Shown in pieces: positions 1 to 13,300 of a stretch of DNA of 64,000 nt (positions within the stretch are counted from its first letter, which is position 1; every line of letters starts with the position of its first letter). This DNA comes from Hoplostethus atlanticus (lineage: Eukaryota > Chordata > Actinopteri > Trachichthyiformes > Trachichthyidae). The notes beneath the pieces were generated by a model that was given only the letters and a program-made list of their open reading frames with translations, was not told the DNA's origin and searched no databases. The stretch covers positions 1,111,001-1,175,000 of the forward strand of contig JAXDDX010000045.1 in NCBI GenBank assembly GCA_034670405.1. The letters are read 5' to 3'. The translations under genes were made by a program, and so were the position numbers.

Positions 1-172
1 GATCTAGTTCAGACAGAACTGACTCATATTAAACCTCTAACTAACTACAACTACATCCACAGCCACTGAATCTCCTCTCCTCTCCTTCAGCCCAGCTAAT
101 CATCTCTGCTAGTTACTTATCTACCTCCTCTTCCTCCTCCTCCTCCTCCCCCCCCCCCCATCTCCCTCCCAG

Positions 173-193
173 GAACCAGACTGCCAGGTCCTT
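173..193 (+). other. ankrd27: 5'UTR part of the first ANKRD27 coding exon
   Basis: A pyrimidine-rich tract of TCC and C runs (about 125-170) ends in the acceptor CCCAG at 172, and the ATG follows 21 bases later at 194. This agrees with the human gene, where exon 1 is non-coding and the start codon is in exon 2. The promoter and exon 1 therefore lie upstream of the window. Confidence 0.7.
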
Positions 194-3100
194 ATGGCTG
201 TATATGATGAGAACATCCTGAAGAATCCTTTCTACCTGGCGTTGGAGAGGCAGAGACCGGACCTCTGCAGCCGAGCAGCAGAGCTCCATGGAGTTGTGAG
301 TGACAGCTGTGGCCTCATTTAGTTTAGTGGACAACTTTTAAAACCTCATGGGTTCATGGATGTCAGAAGCATCAAAGATGACGAGTAAACCAGACAGACG
401 TACCTGTAGACCAGACTTCTCTTGGTCTGTGGCGGTCCGGCGGTGTGATTACCCCTACAGTTTGTTTCTTTATTGGAAAAGTTGACTTGTCACATTTTTG
501 TATTTGGTTGGTTCAGGTTCACACTGCACAAGCCAAGCCAACCAGGCCTTGTAAACTAAAGTCACATGACTCACAAGTAGCTTTTCTATTTGACAGTTTT
601 GGTAACCTGTCATCCTACCAGGTTAGAAATTTAGTAGCTGAATATGAGCATCAGTCCAGTCTCCTTCTACCCATAATGCCTTGTGTTCTGGGCTGGTTTC
701 CTGTAGCTGGTTGGATTCCGTTCTCTCTCCTAACGAACCACCACAGTTCTCTTGTTAGAGGACTGAGACGTTTCCAGACGGTCGATTATTTGGTGCCACC
801 AGAGAATCAGAATATACCTGTCTGTGAACGTACGTGTTCGTTCCAGCCAATCAGCAGCTCTTTTCTCTAAGTAGTTCCTCCTCTGTTTGTGTTAATTCAA
901 TGAGCTGGTGTCGTGATTGGCTGGTGTGAAAACCTGCAGATTGTTGGCCCTCAGTGGACCGTAGTTGATCTCTACGCCAGTGACATTTCCTTGACAGAAA
1001 TTCACTCTGAGTTCCAACAGTCTGTTTCCAGCCCACTAGCCTGGATCAGACTCATGACCAATGTTAAAAGATTTTTAGATTAGGAGTGAAAGGTCACTAA
1101 CGGTGCTGCTTTCTCTTTCACCTCAGTATGAAGGCTGTTTCAGAGGTTTCACACTGCAGTTCTCAGAGTATGTTTAAGAAGTGAAAGTGACAGAGCTTGT
1201 GGTATTTTAATAGGAATGTGGAATTTTTTTTGAGGGGGTTGGACAATTTTCAAAGTCTTTCCAGTGTTGTCAGAAGAGGCCGTTTCAAATGAATGGATTG
1301 CATCTTCACTGTGTAAACTGTTTCAGCTTGCCAAGATTACAGACGTTTGAAAAGCCCCGAAGCCGTCAGACCTCAGCAGATGAGAATCAGATGTTTAAAT
1401 GTAGGTCGCTAGATGCTCTGACTCATCAATACTACGCCTCTGGAAACTCTCAGATGATCTGAGTGATGGCAAAACATCAGGGGAAGACAGAAGATGGAGT
1501 ATAGCTACTAACCAGCTAGCAGTAGCTTGTAAGGGAGTAGTGACCTGGGAAATGAGTTCTAAATTAGCTCAGTTATAATGAGTTATAAAAGGCCCAACTT
1601 ATAATTAAAAAGTACCAACTTATTTTCAGGGTTCCTGCAAGTCCTCAAAAGTCTTAAAATGTCTTTAATTATATGATCTAAACTCAAGGCCTTAAATGTC
1701 TTGAATCCAGTTCAATATCACATTTTGAGTGTTAAATTCAGTTTTAGGTCTTAAAAATGGAAATCATTCCATGTGAAATTGGTCTTATTTCATTCTAACT
1801 GGCTTTAAAAAGGTTTAAAGGTCGATGGAACTTGCAGACACCCTGCTATTTCTGATCAGTAACTAAGTATTTATACTGACATTGAAGTAGTAACGTGTTC
1901 AACTACTCATTACTGGGAGAAGCAATACTATTTCTGTGACCTGCTAGCGACTGATGCTCTTGTGTTGTGCAGGTTCTGGTGCCTTGCTGTGGCAGTTTGA
2001 CCCTCAGCACCAACACCCCCACCCAGTTCGACAGCTATGTCTTACAGCCGGTGGAGGGAGGATACCAGACCCTGGATGGAAAGGTCTGTCTTCTGTCCCA
2101 ATTTAAACACATCAGGTCAATCACAGTCACTTGGATCACAGAGTCCATGTGATACATGTAGGAGTTATTATTGGTGACAGCTACCATGGTAGTACAGTAG
2201 CTACTGACACATGGTCAGTAACACATGGTCTAACTGAGGTGACCAGCATTGGTCATCAGTTTTATGGTATGGATGGATCTATTGGCTGTTCCACAGTCCA
2301 GATTAAAAACAAGAGGTTCCTATTGGCTGTTCCACAGTCCAGATTAGATTGTTGTTGATCTCTGAATTTACGTTTACTCCCTTGATTTGCTTACATTGCT
2401 TCCTACTTTCTACTGTTGATCTTTTTGTTGTTATTGACTGCTGGGTAAATGTGTGTGCTGTAGGAGGTCAGTATCCAGGACAGGCAGGTCCTGTTGGGAT
2501 CAGGCTTCCCGGCTCCGGCCGCGGTTCCCATCCTATTTGAGGAAACCTTCTACAACGACCAGGAGCAGAGCTACAGCATCCTGTGTATCTCCAGGCCCAT
2601 CGAGGTGGAGCCGAGCCCCGCCGAGCTCGCCCCCCCGCCCCCGTACTGCCTGAAGAACCTGGAGGACGTCAGGGAGTTCCTCGGTCGCCACGCCCACAAA
2701 CTGGAAAAGTTCATCCACAGCTTCTGCCAGTCCTTCAAGGAGCAGGAGAGGAAGGGACTCCGACACCACATAGTACGACGACCTCCAGCCTACATTGTTG
2801 CTGCTGCTTCCTCCTTCTTCCCTCTTTCTTCTTCCTTCCTTCTCGTCCTTGCTCTTCTTTCTTCCTCTTCTTCCTTCAGCTTTATCTTTCTTCTTCTTCC
2901 TTCCTTCTGTTCCTTCACTCTTCTAATCCCGTTTTCCTTTCCTTTCTTCCTCCCTCTTCTCCTTCCTCTAATTCTTCCTTCACCTTCATCTTTGTTCTTC
3001 TTCCTTCTTCTATTCCTTCATCCTTTTTCCTCCTGCCTTTTCTCCCGTCCCTTTATCTCCTTCCTTCATCCTTTTCCTCTTTCCCATTATCTTTCTCCTT

Positions 3101-6100
3101 GTTCTGTTTTCTATTACTTCACTCTTCTTCTCCCTGTTCCTTCCTCTTCTTCTTCCTTCTTCCTTCTTTCTTCTTATTTATTCTTCTTTGCCTTTCTAAT
3201 TTTCCCTTTTTTATATAATAATACATTTTATTGGTAGATCACTTATTGGAAAGAGAACAGTTTACAAAGTGCTTCACAAAAAGTCAACAAGGAATAGTAA
3301 AATCAATAAAAAGGAGATGAAAATTGGGCTACAAAAGGTGGTTTAAAAAAATAACAACATTAAGAAATTCCACATGGTCTCCTGAGCCCATGGATCCCAT
3401 TTAAAAGGAAAAATACCCCCAGATCCTCTTCCTGTCAGATCTCATCAATCTGTGATGTTTAACACATTCCAGGAGTTATTTAGTGATGAAGTGTAATTTA
3501 TGTTTTGGTGAACCCCGTTCCCTCAAACTGCCTCGTCTACTTCAGGTCGTGGCGTGGAGTGTTTTTCCAAAAGCGAGTCACGCCCTTATACATCTAGAAA
3601 GAAGCCCTTGCTCTTTGATTCTGATTGGCTGACACCAAAACCTGATGTTTACCGTTGATGTTTTAGATCAATGAAACATTTTCTGATATCAAAAAGAAAC
3701 AAAGTGTGTTTCAGGGTGGATTTTTCCTTTAACACAGACGATAAATTAAAGTTGATGTTTTTAAGAAGCAGTCAGATGTTCCCTGAGTACTAACAAGCCT
3801 CCTGTCCTCTGCCCATCAGGACTCTGTGAACGCCCTCTATACTAAATGTCTTCAGTGCCTGTTGAGAGACTCTCGCCTGGTGAGTAGAAACATACCTGCT
3901 AGTCCAGATGGATTAGTATTAGTCTGAACAGTGTTGACAGCAGGTATGGAGGTTGGTGGCCCTGGGATACCAGGACGTGCTGTTAGTCCCTCTGGAAGCG
4001 TGGAGGGTCTGATCCAACCAATCATCTGATAGGAAGAACCCACTTGATGATGATGATTAATACTAAGACTTGATAACCACAATGACATACGTGCTCTCGC
4101 CCCCTTTCCTCCAGTCAGGTTTCTACATAAACACTCCCTATTTCGGTAGAACAAGTTCCATCACATCCTGTGGATTTTGACTAATGCATCTGTCTGTCTT
4201 GGTATTCACTGGCTTGATAAATGCGTGGGTTGTTTTCCAGAAACTTCTGGCAAAGCAGGAGGTTCAGATGACTCTCCTCAAACAGGCGGTGGAGGTACAA
4301 CAGATCACTTTCTTTTTTTCTGTTTTCTGTCACATGGGTCCCATCAGTGCAGTGCAGACCTACTACTTACAGTTATATTTATTTTTTGATATGCTACCTA
4401 TACCTTCTATGTACTAGTTATACTTCATACAACTTCAATGTTTTTATGTTTGATGCGACCTATGGGAACAGTACCGTACCGTTACTGCTCTGTTTTCCTG
4501 CTGTTTAAACTAAGCTGTCCTCTCCTTTTCCCCAGATGTATATTCATCATGGTATCCATGATTTAATCTTTAACTTTGTGGGAACGCTTGAAGCCAGCCA
4601 GGTAGGCCTGACCTCTACTCACTACACACTTAACACATTGCTCAGCAATAGAAGCAGAAGCCAAGATAGACCAGAATGCAATGCAGAAGCCACAAGACAG
4701 GTTGGGTTTTGAGTAAGGGACACAACTCACTTTTTTTGATTGGAAATTTCAACCTCTCCATGTACACATATAACCCGAATGTGTTGAACATCACAGATGA
4801 TGACATCCAACAGGATCTGAGGGGATTTTTTCTTTTAATGCAAAAAGTTTTATCACATTTTTTCTGTCTCTCTTTGATGTTGTCATGATGAAAACATTGT
4901 ATCACTGAACCAAAGTTGCAATGAACATTGATGTTGTGGCACTATAATCAGTAACCACGGGGATCTTAGTATAGACCTCAACAGTAACAAATGCATTCAG
5001 AGTCAGTGTGATGGCGGCGGGCAGGCAGCCGGTCTCATATCTGTTCTGCTGTCTGACAGGACGCTGCCTTCAACAAAAGCACCAGGAGTCTGCAGGAGGT
5101 GCAGCAGAAAGACCTGGGAGTCAAACCTGATTTCAGGTCAGTTCAACATGTTGTGGTTATAGGATGTTAAAATAGTTTGTATGGTTGGATTTTATTTAGT
5201 GTTGGTAACCCTGTTTCAAAAATGTCTGTATCATGGTACCTGCAGGTCCTTAAAAAGTCTGAAAGTCTTAATATAAATGATCTAAATGTAATGTTTTAGA
5301 ACCAGTTATTAGAGGTCTTATTTTTCACCATGTAATGTTTCATCACAGACTGAGATCTGACAGGAAGAGGATCTGAGGGGGATTTTTCCTTCTAATGCTG
5401 AAATTGAAAGTTTTGTCACATGTTGTCGTGATGAAAACATTTCATCAGTGAACCAAAGTTGCAATGAAAATTGATGTTGTAGCACTAATCAGTAACCATG
5501 GGGATCTTTGTGTAGAAGTCAACAGCAACAGATTCAGTGTGATGGCGGCAAGCAGGGAGTCATTGACTTATGATTGTTGAAACCTGAATATTGAACTCCT
5601 CCAAGGAGTTGTGTTTTTGCTCCTGTTAGTTTGTTTGTCCGCATGATTTCTCCAAAACGTATCAATCAGGCGAAGGAACAATTGAGTTACTGTTAATTGA
5701 GTTATTGTTTAACTGACTCATCGGGAATGAACACCGTTCCACACGGATGTCCATCCTTCTACCATCATGTTGTTGTGTTGCTGCAGTATTAACCTGCCCC
5801 GGGCCAAGAGGGAGCTGAGCCAGCTGAACCTCCAGACCTCCCCCCTCCTCAAACTGCTCTGCCTCCGCAAGGTCGCCCTGACCGCCACCCAGCTGCCCAG
5901 ACGCACCGGTAGGGAGGCTGGGGGGGCGGGGCTTAATCTGTGTGGATGTAGATCTCTGACTATTAATATAATCAGCACATAGTTCATGTCGTGTAGTGAT
6001 TTTACTGACACATTTTGATAGAATTATGCCTCATGGTTTATTGTTGGTGGACTGCACAGTAAGAAATGACACACAGTGAGATATGACTGCACATATCTCA

Positions 6101-9100
6101 CTACTTTAATAATGCATTGAGAGCTGCCTGCGGTCTGCAGTGTTGTTTCATGATGACCCCTCTGGTTTCCCTCATCTCACTGATCTCACACAGCTACCCT
6201 GAACTCCACACGGTCTCCCAGCAGCCTCTTCACTATCCTTAATATGATCTGCACACAGGACAATGTCTCCTCTGTCAGCCTTTAATGTGTTTGTCCAGTT
6301 TGCTTTGGAAATCCAAACTCGTTGGCTCACAACAACCGTGCTGCTGTGTCTGCAGAGTGGTACGATCCGCTCCTAATTTACTGTTTGTCAAGCAGCCAAT
6401 TTCTATTAAGGGCCACACCAAGCAGACAGAGGTGGGGTGTCCTGCAGCGTCAGGAACACAGCCCTCTCTGATAGATACTGGACTGCTGGCTTGGTTGGAA
6501 ACTGATATTATGTCTTTGTGTTTACGCCACAACAAGCTAACCAGGTTTCTCCTGAATGTCTGTTCGTCTCCAGGCAGCATCGAGGCTGTATCTGCTGACG
6601 ACCTGCTGTCAGTCATTCTATATCTGCTGGTGAAGACAGAGATCCCAAACTGGTGAGTTGGGAGGGGAATCGCTGTGACCTTTGACCTTGTGATCCTGGA
6701 GAGGAAACGGAGGGTTTAACACGAATGAAAATAATTATTCAGCGGTGCTGCACCATAGTCACAATATAAAACAGGTTTATTGTATTGGGATGCAGTGCTG
6801 GTGTTTAGGATTTACTCACTTTGAAAAGAATGAAGGTTTTTCTCTGGTATGTCACTTAATTTGCGGTCCTTGTTGAGGAAATCCAGCCTCTAGTAATTGA
6901 AACACTACCCTGACCCTTCCACTTAGCACTTAGCACTTCCTCTTAGCTGATTTGCTTTACTTACTTGTCTCATTTGTTTAAATAAAAAGTAGTTGGCTAA
7001 CTTATTGATCTTTTTCCTCAGCACTGGTTCTGCTCTTAGTTGCTTGTTTAGGAAGGAAATGCACTTATGATTTCTGGTGACTAGTAGTTCTCTACCTACT
7101 TTGAATGCACTTATTGTAAGTCGCTTTGGATAAAAGCGTCTGATAAATGCCTGTAATGTAAAGTAAAGTAATATAGAAATATATTGATTAACTAGTCGAC
7201 AGTGATCACTGTGTATCTGACCATTGATCAGGGTGGATTTAACCACCTGTGTTAGGTTAGTTAGTCTATTCTCCAGGTAACCAACCTTAGTTAGTTCTAA
7301 AACTATTTTGCTGTGTTTCTCTTCAGGATGGCCAATCTGAGCTATATCAGGAATTTCTGCTTCAGCCACTCCAGTAAAGACGAGCTCAGCTACTGTCTGA
7401 GCACCTTCGAGGCTGCAGTGGAGTTCATCAACCTGGGAAAGGTGCAACATACACACACACACACCACTAGGGCAGGTGGCTGTTCAGTGCCTTGCTCAAG
7501 GGCGTGTCAAAAGTAGTTGTTGAGGGGGGAGATGGTGTTAAGCAGGTAACCAGAGTTTACCAGCTGCTCCATGTCTTCTGTCTTTGCAGGGTTCAGGAGA
7601 GCTGAGCGACAAGGCTGTGTTCAGAGAGAGGATGACTCTGCTGTCCCAGAACGCCGCCACGCCCATTCACTGTCTGTTTGAGGTGAGGCAGGAAACTGAC
7701 TGGACCAGTCGACAGGACTCAGTGTCTGGTGCATCCCAGAATCCACCAGACACTTTCACTACATATTTAGATTACAACTCAAATTGGGTCCTTTAGGGGG
7801 CTCCATGGTCCTTTAGGGGGTTATGGGGGTTAAAATAGTTTGTATGGTTGGATTTTATTTAGTGTTGGTAACCCTGTTTCAAAAATGTCTGTATCATGGT
7901 ACCTGCAGGTCCTTAAAAAGTCTGAAAGTCTTAATATAAATGATCTAAATGTAATGTTTTAGAACCAGTTATTAGAGGTCTTATTTTTCACCATGTAATG
8001 TTTCATCACAGACTGAGATCTGACAGGAAGAGGATCTGAGGGGGATTTTTCCTTCTAATGCTGAAATTGAAAGTTTTGTCACATGTTGTCGTGATGAAAA
8101 CATTTCATCAGTGAACCAAAGTTGCAATGAAAATTGATGTTGTAGCACTAATCAGTAACCATGGGGATCTTTGTGTAGAAGTCAACAGCAACATATTTAG
8201 TGTGATGGCGGCAAGCAGGGAGTCATTGACTTTTTTGATGATTGTTGAAACCTGAATATTGAACTCCTCCAAGGAGTTGTGTTTTTGCTCCTGTTAGTTT
8301 GTTTGTCCGCATGATTTCTCCAAAACGTATCAATCAGGCGAAGGAACAATTGAGTTACTGTTAATTGAGTTATTGTTTAACTGACTCATCGGGAATGACC
8401 ACCGTTCCACACGGATGTCCATCCTTTTACCATCATGTTGTTGTGGTCCATGGTCCTTTAGGGGCTTCCGGGGGTCCTTGCAGAGGGTTCCATGGTCCTT
8501 TAGGGGCTTCCGGGGGTCCTTGCAGAGGGTTCCATGGTCCTTTAGGGGCTTCCGGGGGTCCTTGCAGAGGGTTCCATGGTCCTTTAGGGGCTTCCGGGGG
8601 TCCTTGCAGAGGGTTACGGGGGTCCTTGCAGAGGGTTCCATGGTCCTTTAGGGGGTTACGGGGTCCTTGCAGAGGGTTACGGGGGTCCTTGCAGAGGGTT
8701 CCATGGTCCTTTAGGGGGTTACGGGGTCCTTGCAGAGGGTTACGGGGGTCCTTGCAGAGGGTTCCATGGTTCTTTAGGGGGTTACGGGGGTCCTTGAGGA
8801 AGTTCCATGGTCCCCCAGGGGGTTTCAGGGTCCTTAACGGGGTTCTAAGACATTCCAGGTGGTTGCCAGAAAAATCAGTATATTTCACAAGGAATTATCC
8901 CAATTAGAGAATGTAAAAGAACAACTATTCTAATAATTTCTCTCTCATTCTGTGTGTGTGTGTGTGTGCGCGTGCGTGATGCAGCACATAGCGGGTGGTA
9001 ACGAGGCGGAGGTTGAGCGTCTGCTGAGCGAAGGCGAGAGCGACGAGGACATCAGGATGTGTCACCCTCTCTGCTCCTGTGATGTCTGTGACCTCCAGCT

Positions 9101-10283
9101 GTCTGGGTCAGCACACACACACATTTACACAGACCTATATCCACATGAACACACACACACATGTCAAGTCAGATTTATTTCTAGTCTTTTAACAAGCAGG
9201 TTCATCATGAAGTGTTTTACAGATGAGAGGACATTGATCCTGATAAAAGTCAGAACACATCTATTGGTTATTGTAAAGACGGAACGCTGCCATCTGTCTT
9301 CCAGGAAACCGTCTGACTTCTGTTTTCTTTTCTACTTCTAGTCAAGTTCATTTCCCTTTTTCTCTATCTGTCGCATCAGAGAAAAACCCAGTTTACTGTT
9401 TCACTTCCCACTGATATGTGTAGTTCACGGTCTATTATACTTTATGGCTGTTGACACTTGATACTGTATATAATATAGTATGTACCAGGTTAAGAAATTT
9501 ACTCTTTTACTTTTTTTTTTCGGACACCAATTTTGTCCCCTTCATGTGGCTTTTAGGGGCGTTTTGGTCTTCAGGAGTGCATCTCTCTGTCCCAACTCGC
9601 TTGTTTTCTGATAAAATCAGATCAGTTTTTCTGCCAAAACCACAACTACCCTACGGTGGCCCATGGGGGACAATAGTCACATTCACACATGAATCTTTAA
9701 CTCAACAAAAAATATGTGGACAGGGTGAAGTGAAAAAAGCCGACTCTTTAATGTCAGGGCATGTTTTTATTTCTGTGGTATTTTTGTTTAATTATTTCAT
9801 CATGTCAATCAAACAGTGTGTCCAGTACTGTGACGTCTTTCTCCTTGGAGGAAATGTAAAGGATTATTACTTTAAAGTGATTGTGATTCTGGTTTCCTGT
9901 TGCAGGCGGTTGAACGACCCCTCCGTCGTTACCCCGTTCTCCAGGGACGACCGAGGATACACTCCTCTCCATGTTGCTGCTATCTGTGGTGAGCAGGTTC
10001 CCACTGATTCTAGAATATGGTGGAACTGTGATTCCTGGTGTATCCCAGACAGGGAACGTTAGGGAATTTGATAATTCTCTGTGGAAGTCAGGGAATATCA
10101 GGGGATTTTACAAACTGGTCACTTGGCAGGAATACAGCAGAATGTATTTTCCAACATTTCACACATTCATCACATCAGCTGGAATGGAAACCAGACTGGA
10201 GAACAACATTAACAAACCACTTCCTACAATTACACTTTCATTTTATTTTACTACCCAGATAGATGTTTAACCAGACACTGACT

Positions 10284-10322
<39 letters not shown>

Positions 10323-13300
10323 AGGTCAGGCCCAGCTGATAGACCTGCTGGTGTTTAAAGGAGCGCTGGTCAACGCTACAGACTACCACGCCCTCACCCC
10401 CCTCCACCTGGCCTGCCAGCGGGGCTACCAGGGCGTCACGGTGAACACACACCTTCACACACTCCATCACACCATCTGTGTGGAATACAAATACAGAGTA
10501 ATTTAATTTACAGGCCACAGATCGATCCTGTCTGCTTTACTGAACACAGTTGGACTTCATGCCTCTTAACTATTAATTTCCTGTTGTCCTTTTTCTTATT
10601 CTGCCCATTTATAGTTTCACATCTTCCATTAGCTTTGTTCAGTCAGAAACAGGCTGCTTTGACAGCTTTGTTTCTTTATTTTGTTTTTAAATTGCTCTTA
10701 AATCCAATTCCAGGCAGCATTAAAAAGTCTTATATTGGCTTCCTGAATCCTGCAGACCCTCTGGGATAGACTCGGGTCCGAATCTGTTTTATTTTAATGT
10801 TTCTACTTCCTGTGTTGCCGTCCCTCCTCTAGTTGCTGCTGTTGCACTACAAGGCCAACACAGACGCTCAGGACAACAACGGCAACACGCCGCTCCACCT
10901 CGCCTGCATGTACGGACACGAGGACGTAAGTCAAGCCTGTAGGGCAGCAACACTGCCAGGGTCGGGGGTTCGATTCCCACTGGGGCCACGCCTACTGAAA
11001 ATGTATAAGCTCACGGTGCTGAGAGGGACTTTGGATAAAAGCCTCCACCAATTTAGATGTGTTTAGTTACTGTCTATATAGATGATGTATAGTTAGTTTC
11101 TATGTAGAGCCACCAGTCTGCACCAGTATCACCAAACCACGTCCCAGTCTATGCTTGGTACTGGTGAGTGGTGGTCCTGATCCTGCTGTGCTGTGTCTCA
11201 GTGTGTGAAGGCCTTGGTGTACTACGACCTCCAGGCCTGCCCTCTGGACATCCAGAACGATAAGGGCGACACGGCGCTGCACATGGCGGCTCGCTGGGGC
11301 TACGAGGGCATCATCCAGGTCCTGCTGGAGAACAGAGCCAGCACCAACATCCACAACAAGAACAAGGACTCCCCGCTGCAGTGTGCTCTCAACTCCAAGG
11401 TCAGCATCAGCAGGGAGAAGGCCCATACTCTTGTTGAGCAGTTTTGTATGTTCTGAATTTGACCATTAATCCAGTTCAAGTTGCTCCTGTGATCTGGTGT
11501 CTCGTTGATAAAACCAATCTAGTGTTTGATGTTATTAAGTGAAGGTCAATCAGACACAGTGGCGCCCCCCAGAGGGAGTTTCTGAACACACATTCAACGC
11601 CACCCGCCATTAAAGCTTCATTCCTGGGAATTTTCACTGAGCTCCACAATCTTTTTCTGCTCCAACCCAGTTTGAGAGGTGGGCGGTTCCAGGAAGTGTC
11701 TCCTGATGACATCACAGATTAGCATGCTCAGTCACTGGAGTAGTTCATGTTAATAGAGTGTGTATGTGTGTGTGTGTGTGTCTGTCTCTTGTAGATTTTG
11801 ATGCTGTTGGAGTCGAGCGAGAGCGTCCGCCAGCGCAGAGGGAGCAGCGTTGATGTGAGTCTGACTAGAAGCAGCAGGACGAGACTTCTACCAACATTAT
11901 ATGCAACCAGTGCTGAGGTCAAAGGTCACAGCACCCACACACAGAACATGCTGGGTGTGAACGTACCATAAAACACGAGGCAAACCACGAAACGCGACAA
12001 AACGCAATATATCACCACATTGTATAACGTAGAGACAAATACCAGAGGGAGGCAGTGCGTTCATACAGAGTGAGCAGGTAGGGGGGCGGAGCCTGGCTCA
12101 AGGCCACTTCAACAGGACACTGGGATCAAACCTAAGATCTTCATGTTACGGGACGCTCTCTTGACACTTTATCTCCTCCCTCCTCTATCTACCCCCACCC
12201 CCCCCAGTCTCCCGCTGCCTCCCCCCAGGCCTCAGACTCCAGTAGCCGTCGCTCCTCCATCTCCAGCACCTCCTCCCTGGGTTTGGAGGCCAAACCAGAG
12301 GGAGAGCGGGTCCGACACAGAGAGGTACCACCCTGCATCATATTGAGTAACGATAAGACAGGACAGATATTGTAGGCAACATAAAAATCCCAGTTGGCCT
12401 CTAGAAACATCTTGCCAAGAACACAAACTGGATACCAGAAATGAAATGACAATAAAACAAAATGACAAAAGACGCTCTGTGTTTGTGATTGACAGGTGGA
12501 GAAGCTGCTGCGTGCCGTTGCAGACGGAGATGTGGAGATGGTGAGATGAAAACTTAATCTGTTAATGATCATCCTGAACAACAGGAATGGACTCCGATTA
12601 GTTAGTGTGTGTGTGTGTGTGTTCTCCAGGTGCGTTACCTGTTGGAGTGGTTGGATGAGGAAGAGGAGGATGGAGATCTTCCCTCCCAGACTCTCCTCTG
12701 CCATCCGCTGTGTCAGTGTCCAAACTGTGGTCCGACTCAGAAGGTCTGACAACTATTATAACTACCACAACTATTATAACTACTATAACTACTTAACTAA
12801 GTATTCCAGCTTCTGTTTAGGACTTAAACACTGAGGAAATATAGGAAAATATAACAACAAAGAAGAAAAGAAAAAAATGTTGCATTAGAGAATAAAATAT
12901 TTGCTAGTCCAACACAATACCAACATACTGCTGTCCCTCTGTGGATCCTGCTGGATCCACCTGTGAGGATCTGAATCAGCTGGGACACACATTCACATTA
13001 TATATGACAGATAGTAGATACGAGAAATACTGTTCACCTTGGCTTTCAGCTGGTGGTTACAGCTATAAAATAGTTCATCCAGATGTTCTATATTGAGACA
13101 TTGTTTCATATTCTTTATTTATCTTTCTGGTTTGTATCTGCGTTGAGGTTCTGTGTTTCTGTGTCTCTACCTGTGACTCCAGCAGCTGTCCGTCCTGCAG
13201 GCCGGTAGTCTTGGTGTTAACAGCAGCAGTGTTGACGGTTTCACGCCGCTCCACGTCGCCGCTCTCCACGGCCACACGGCGCTGGTCGCCCTGCTGACCC

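Noticed and set aside
2494-3237. 247-codon frame covering part of ANKRD27 exon 3 and running into F/S/L-rich sequence
   Set aside because: It reads through the donor at 2773 into the pyrimidine tract, so it is an exon plus low-complexity artefact.
6923-7462. 179-codon minus-strand frame
   Set aside because: It overlaps an L2 LINE tail and a real ANKRD27 exon on the other strand, and its protein shows no recognisable family.
8330-8907. Long open frames on both strands over the 42-bp minisatellite (for example [14 protein letters not shown] and [11 protein letters not shown] repeats)
   Set aside because: They follow from a repeat unit that is a multiple of three with no stops. They lie in an ANKRD27 intron without splice support or homology.
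10926-11066. Possible tRNA gene
   Set aside because: Only a B-box-like GGTTCGATTCC is visible. There is no cloverleaf or A-box, and the tail is SINE-like.
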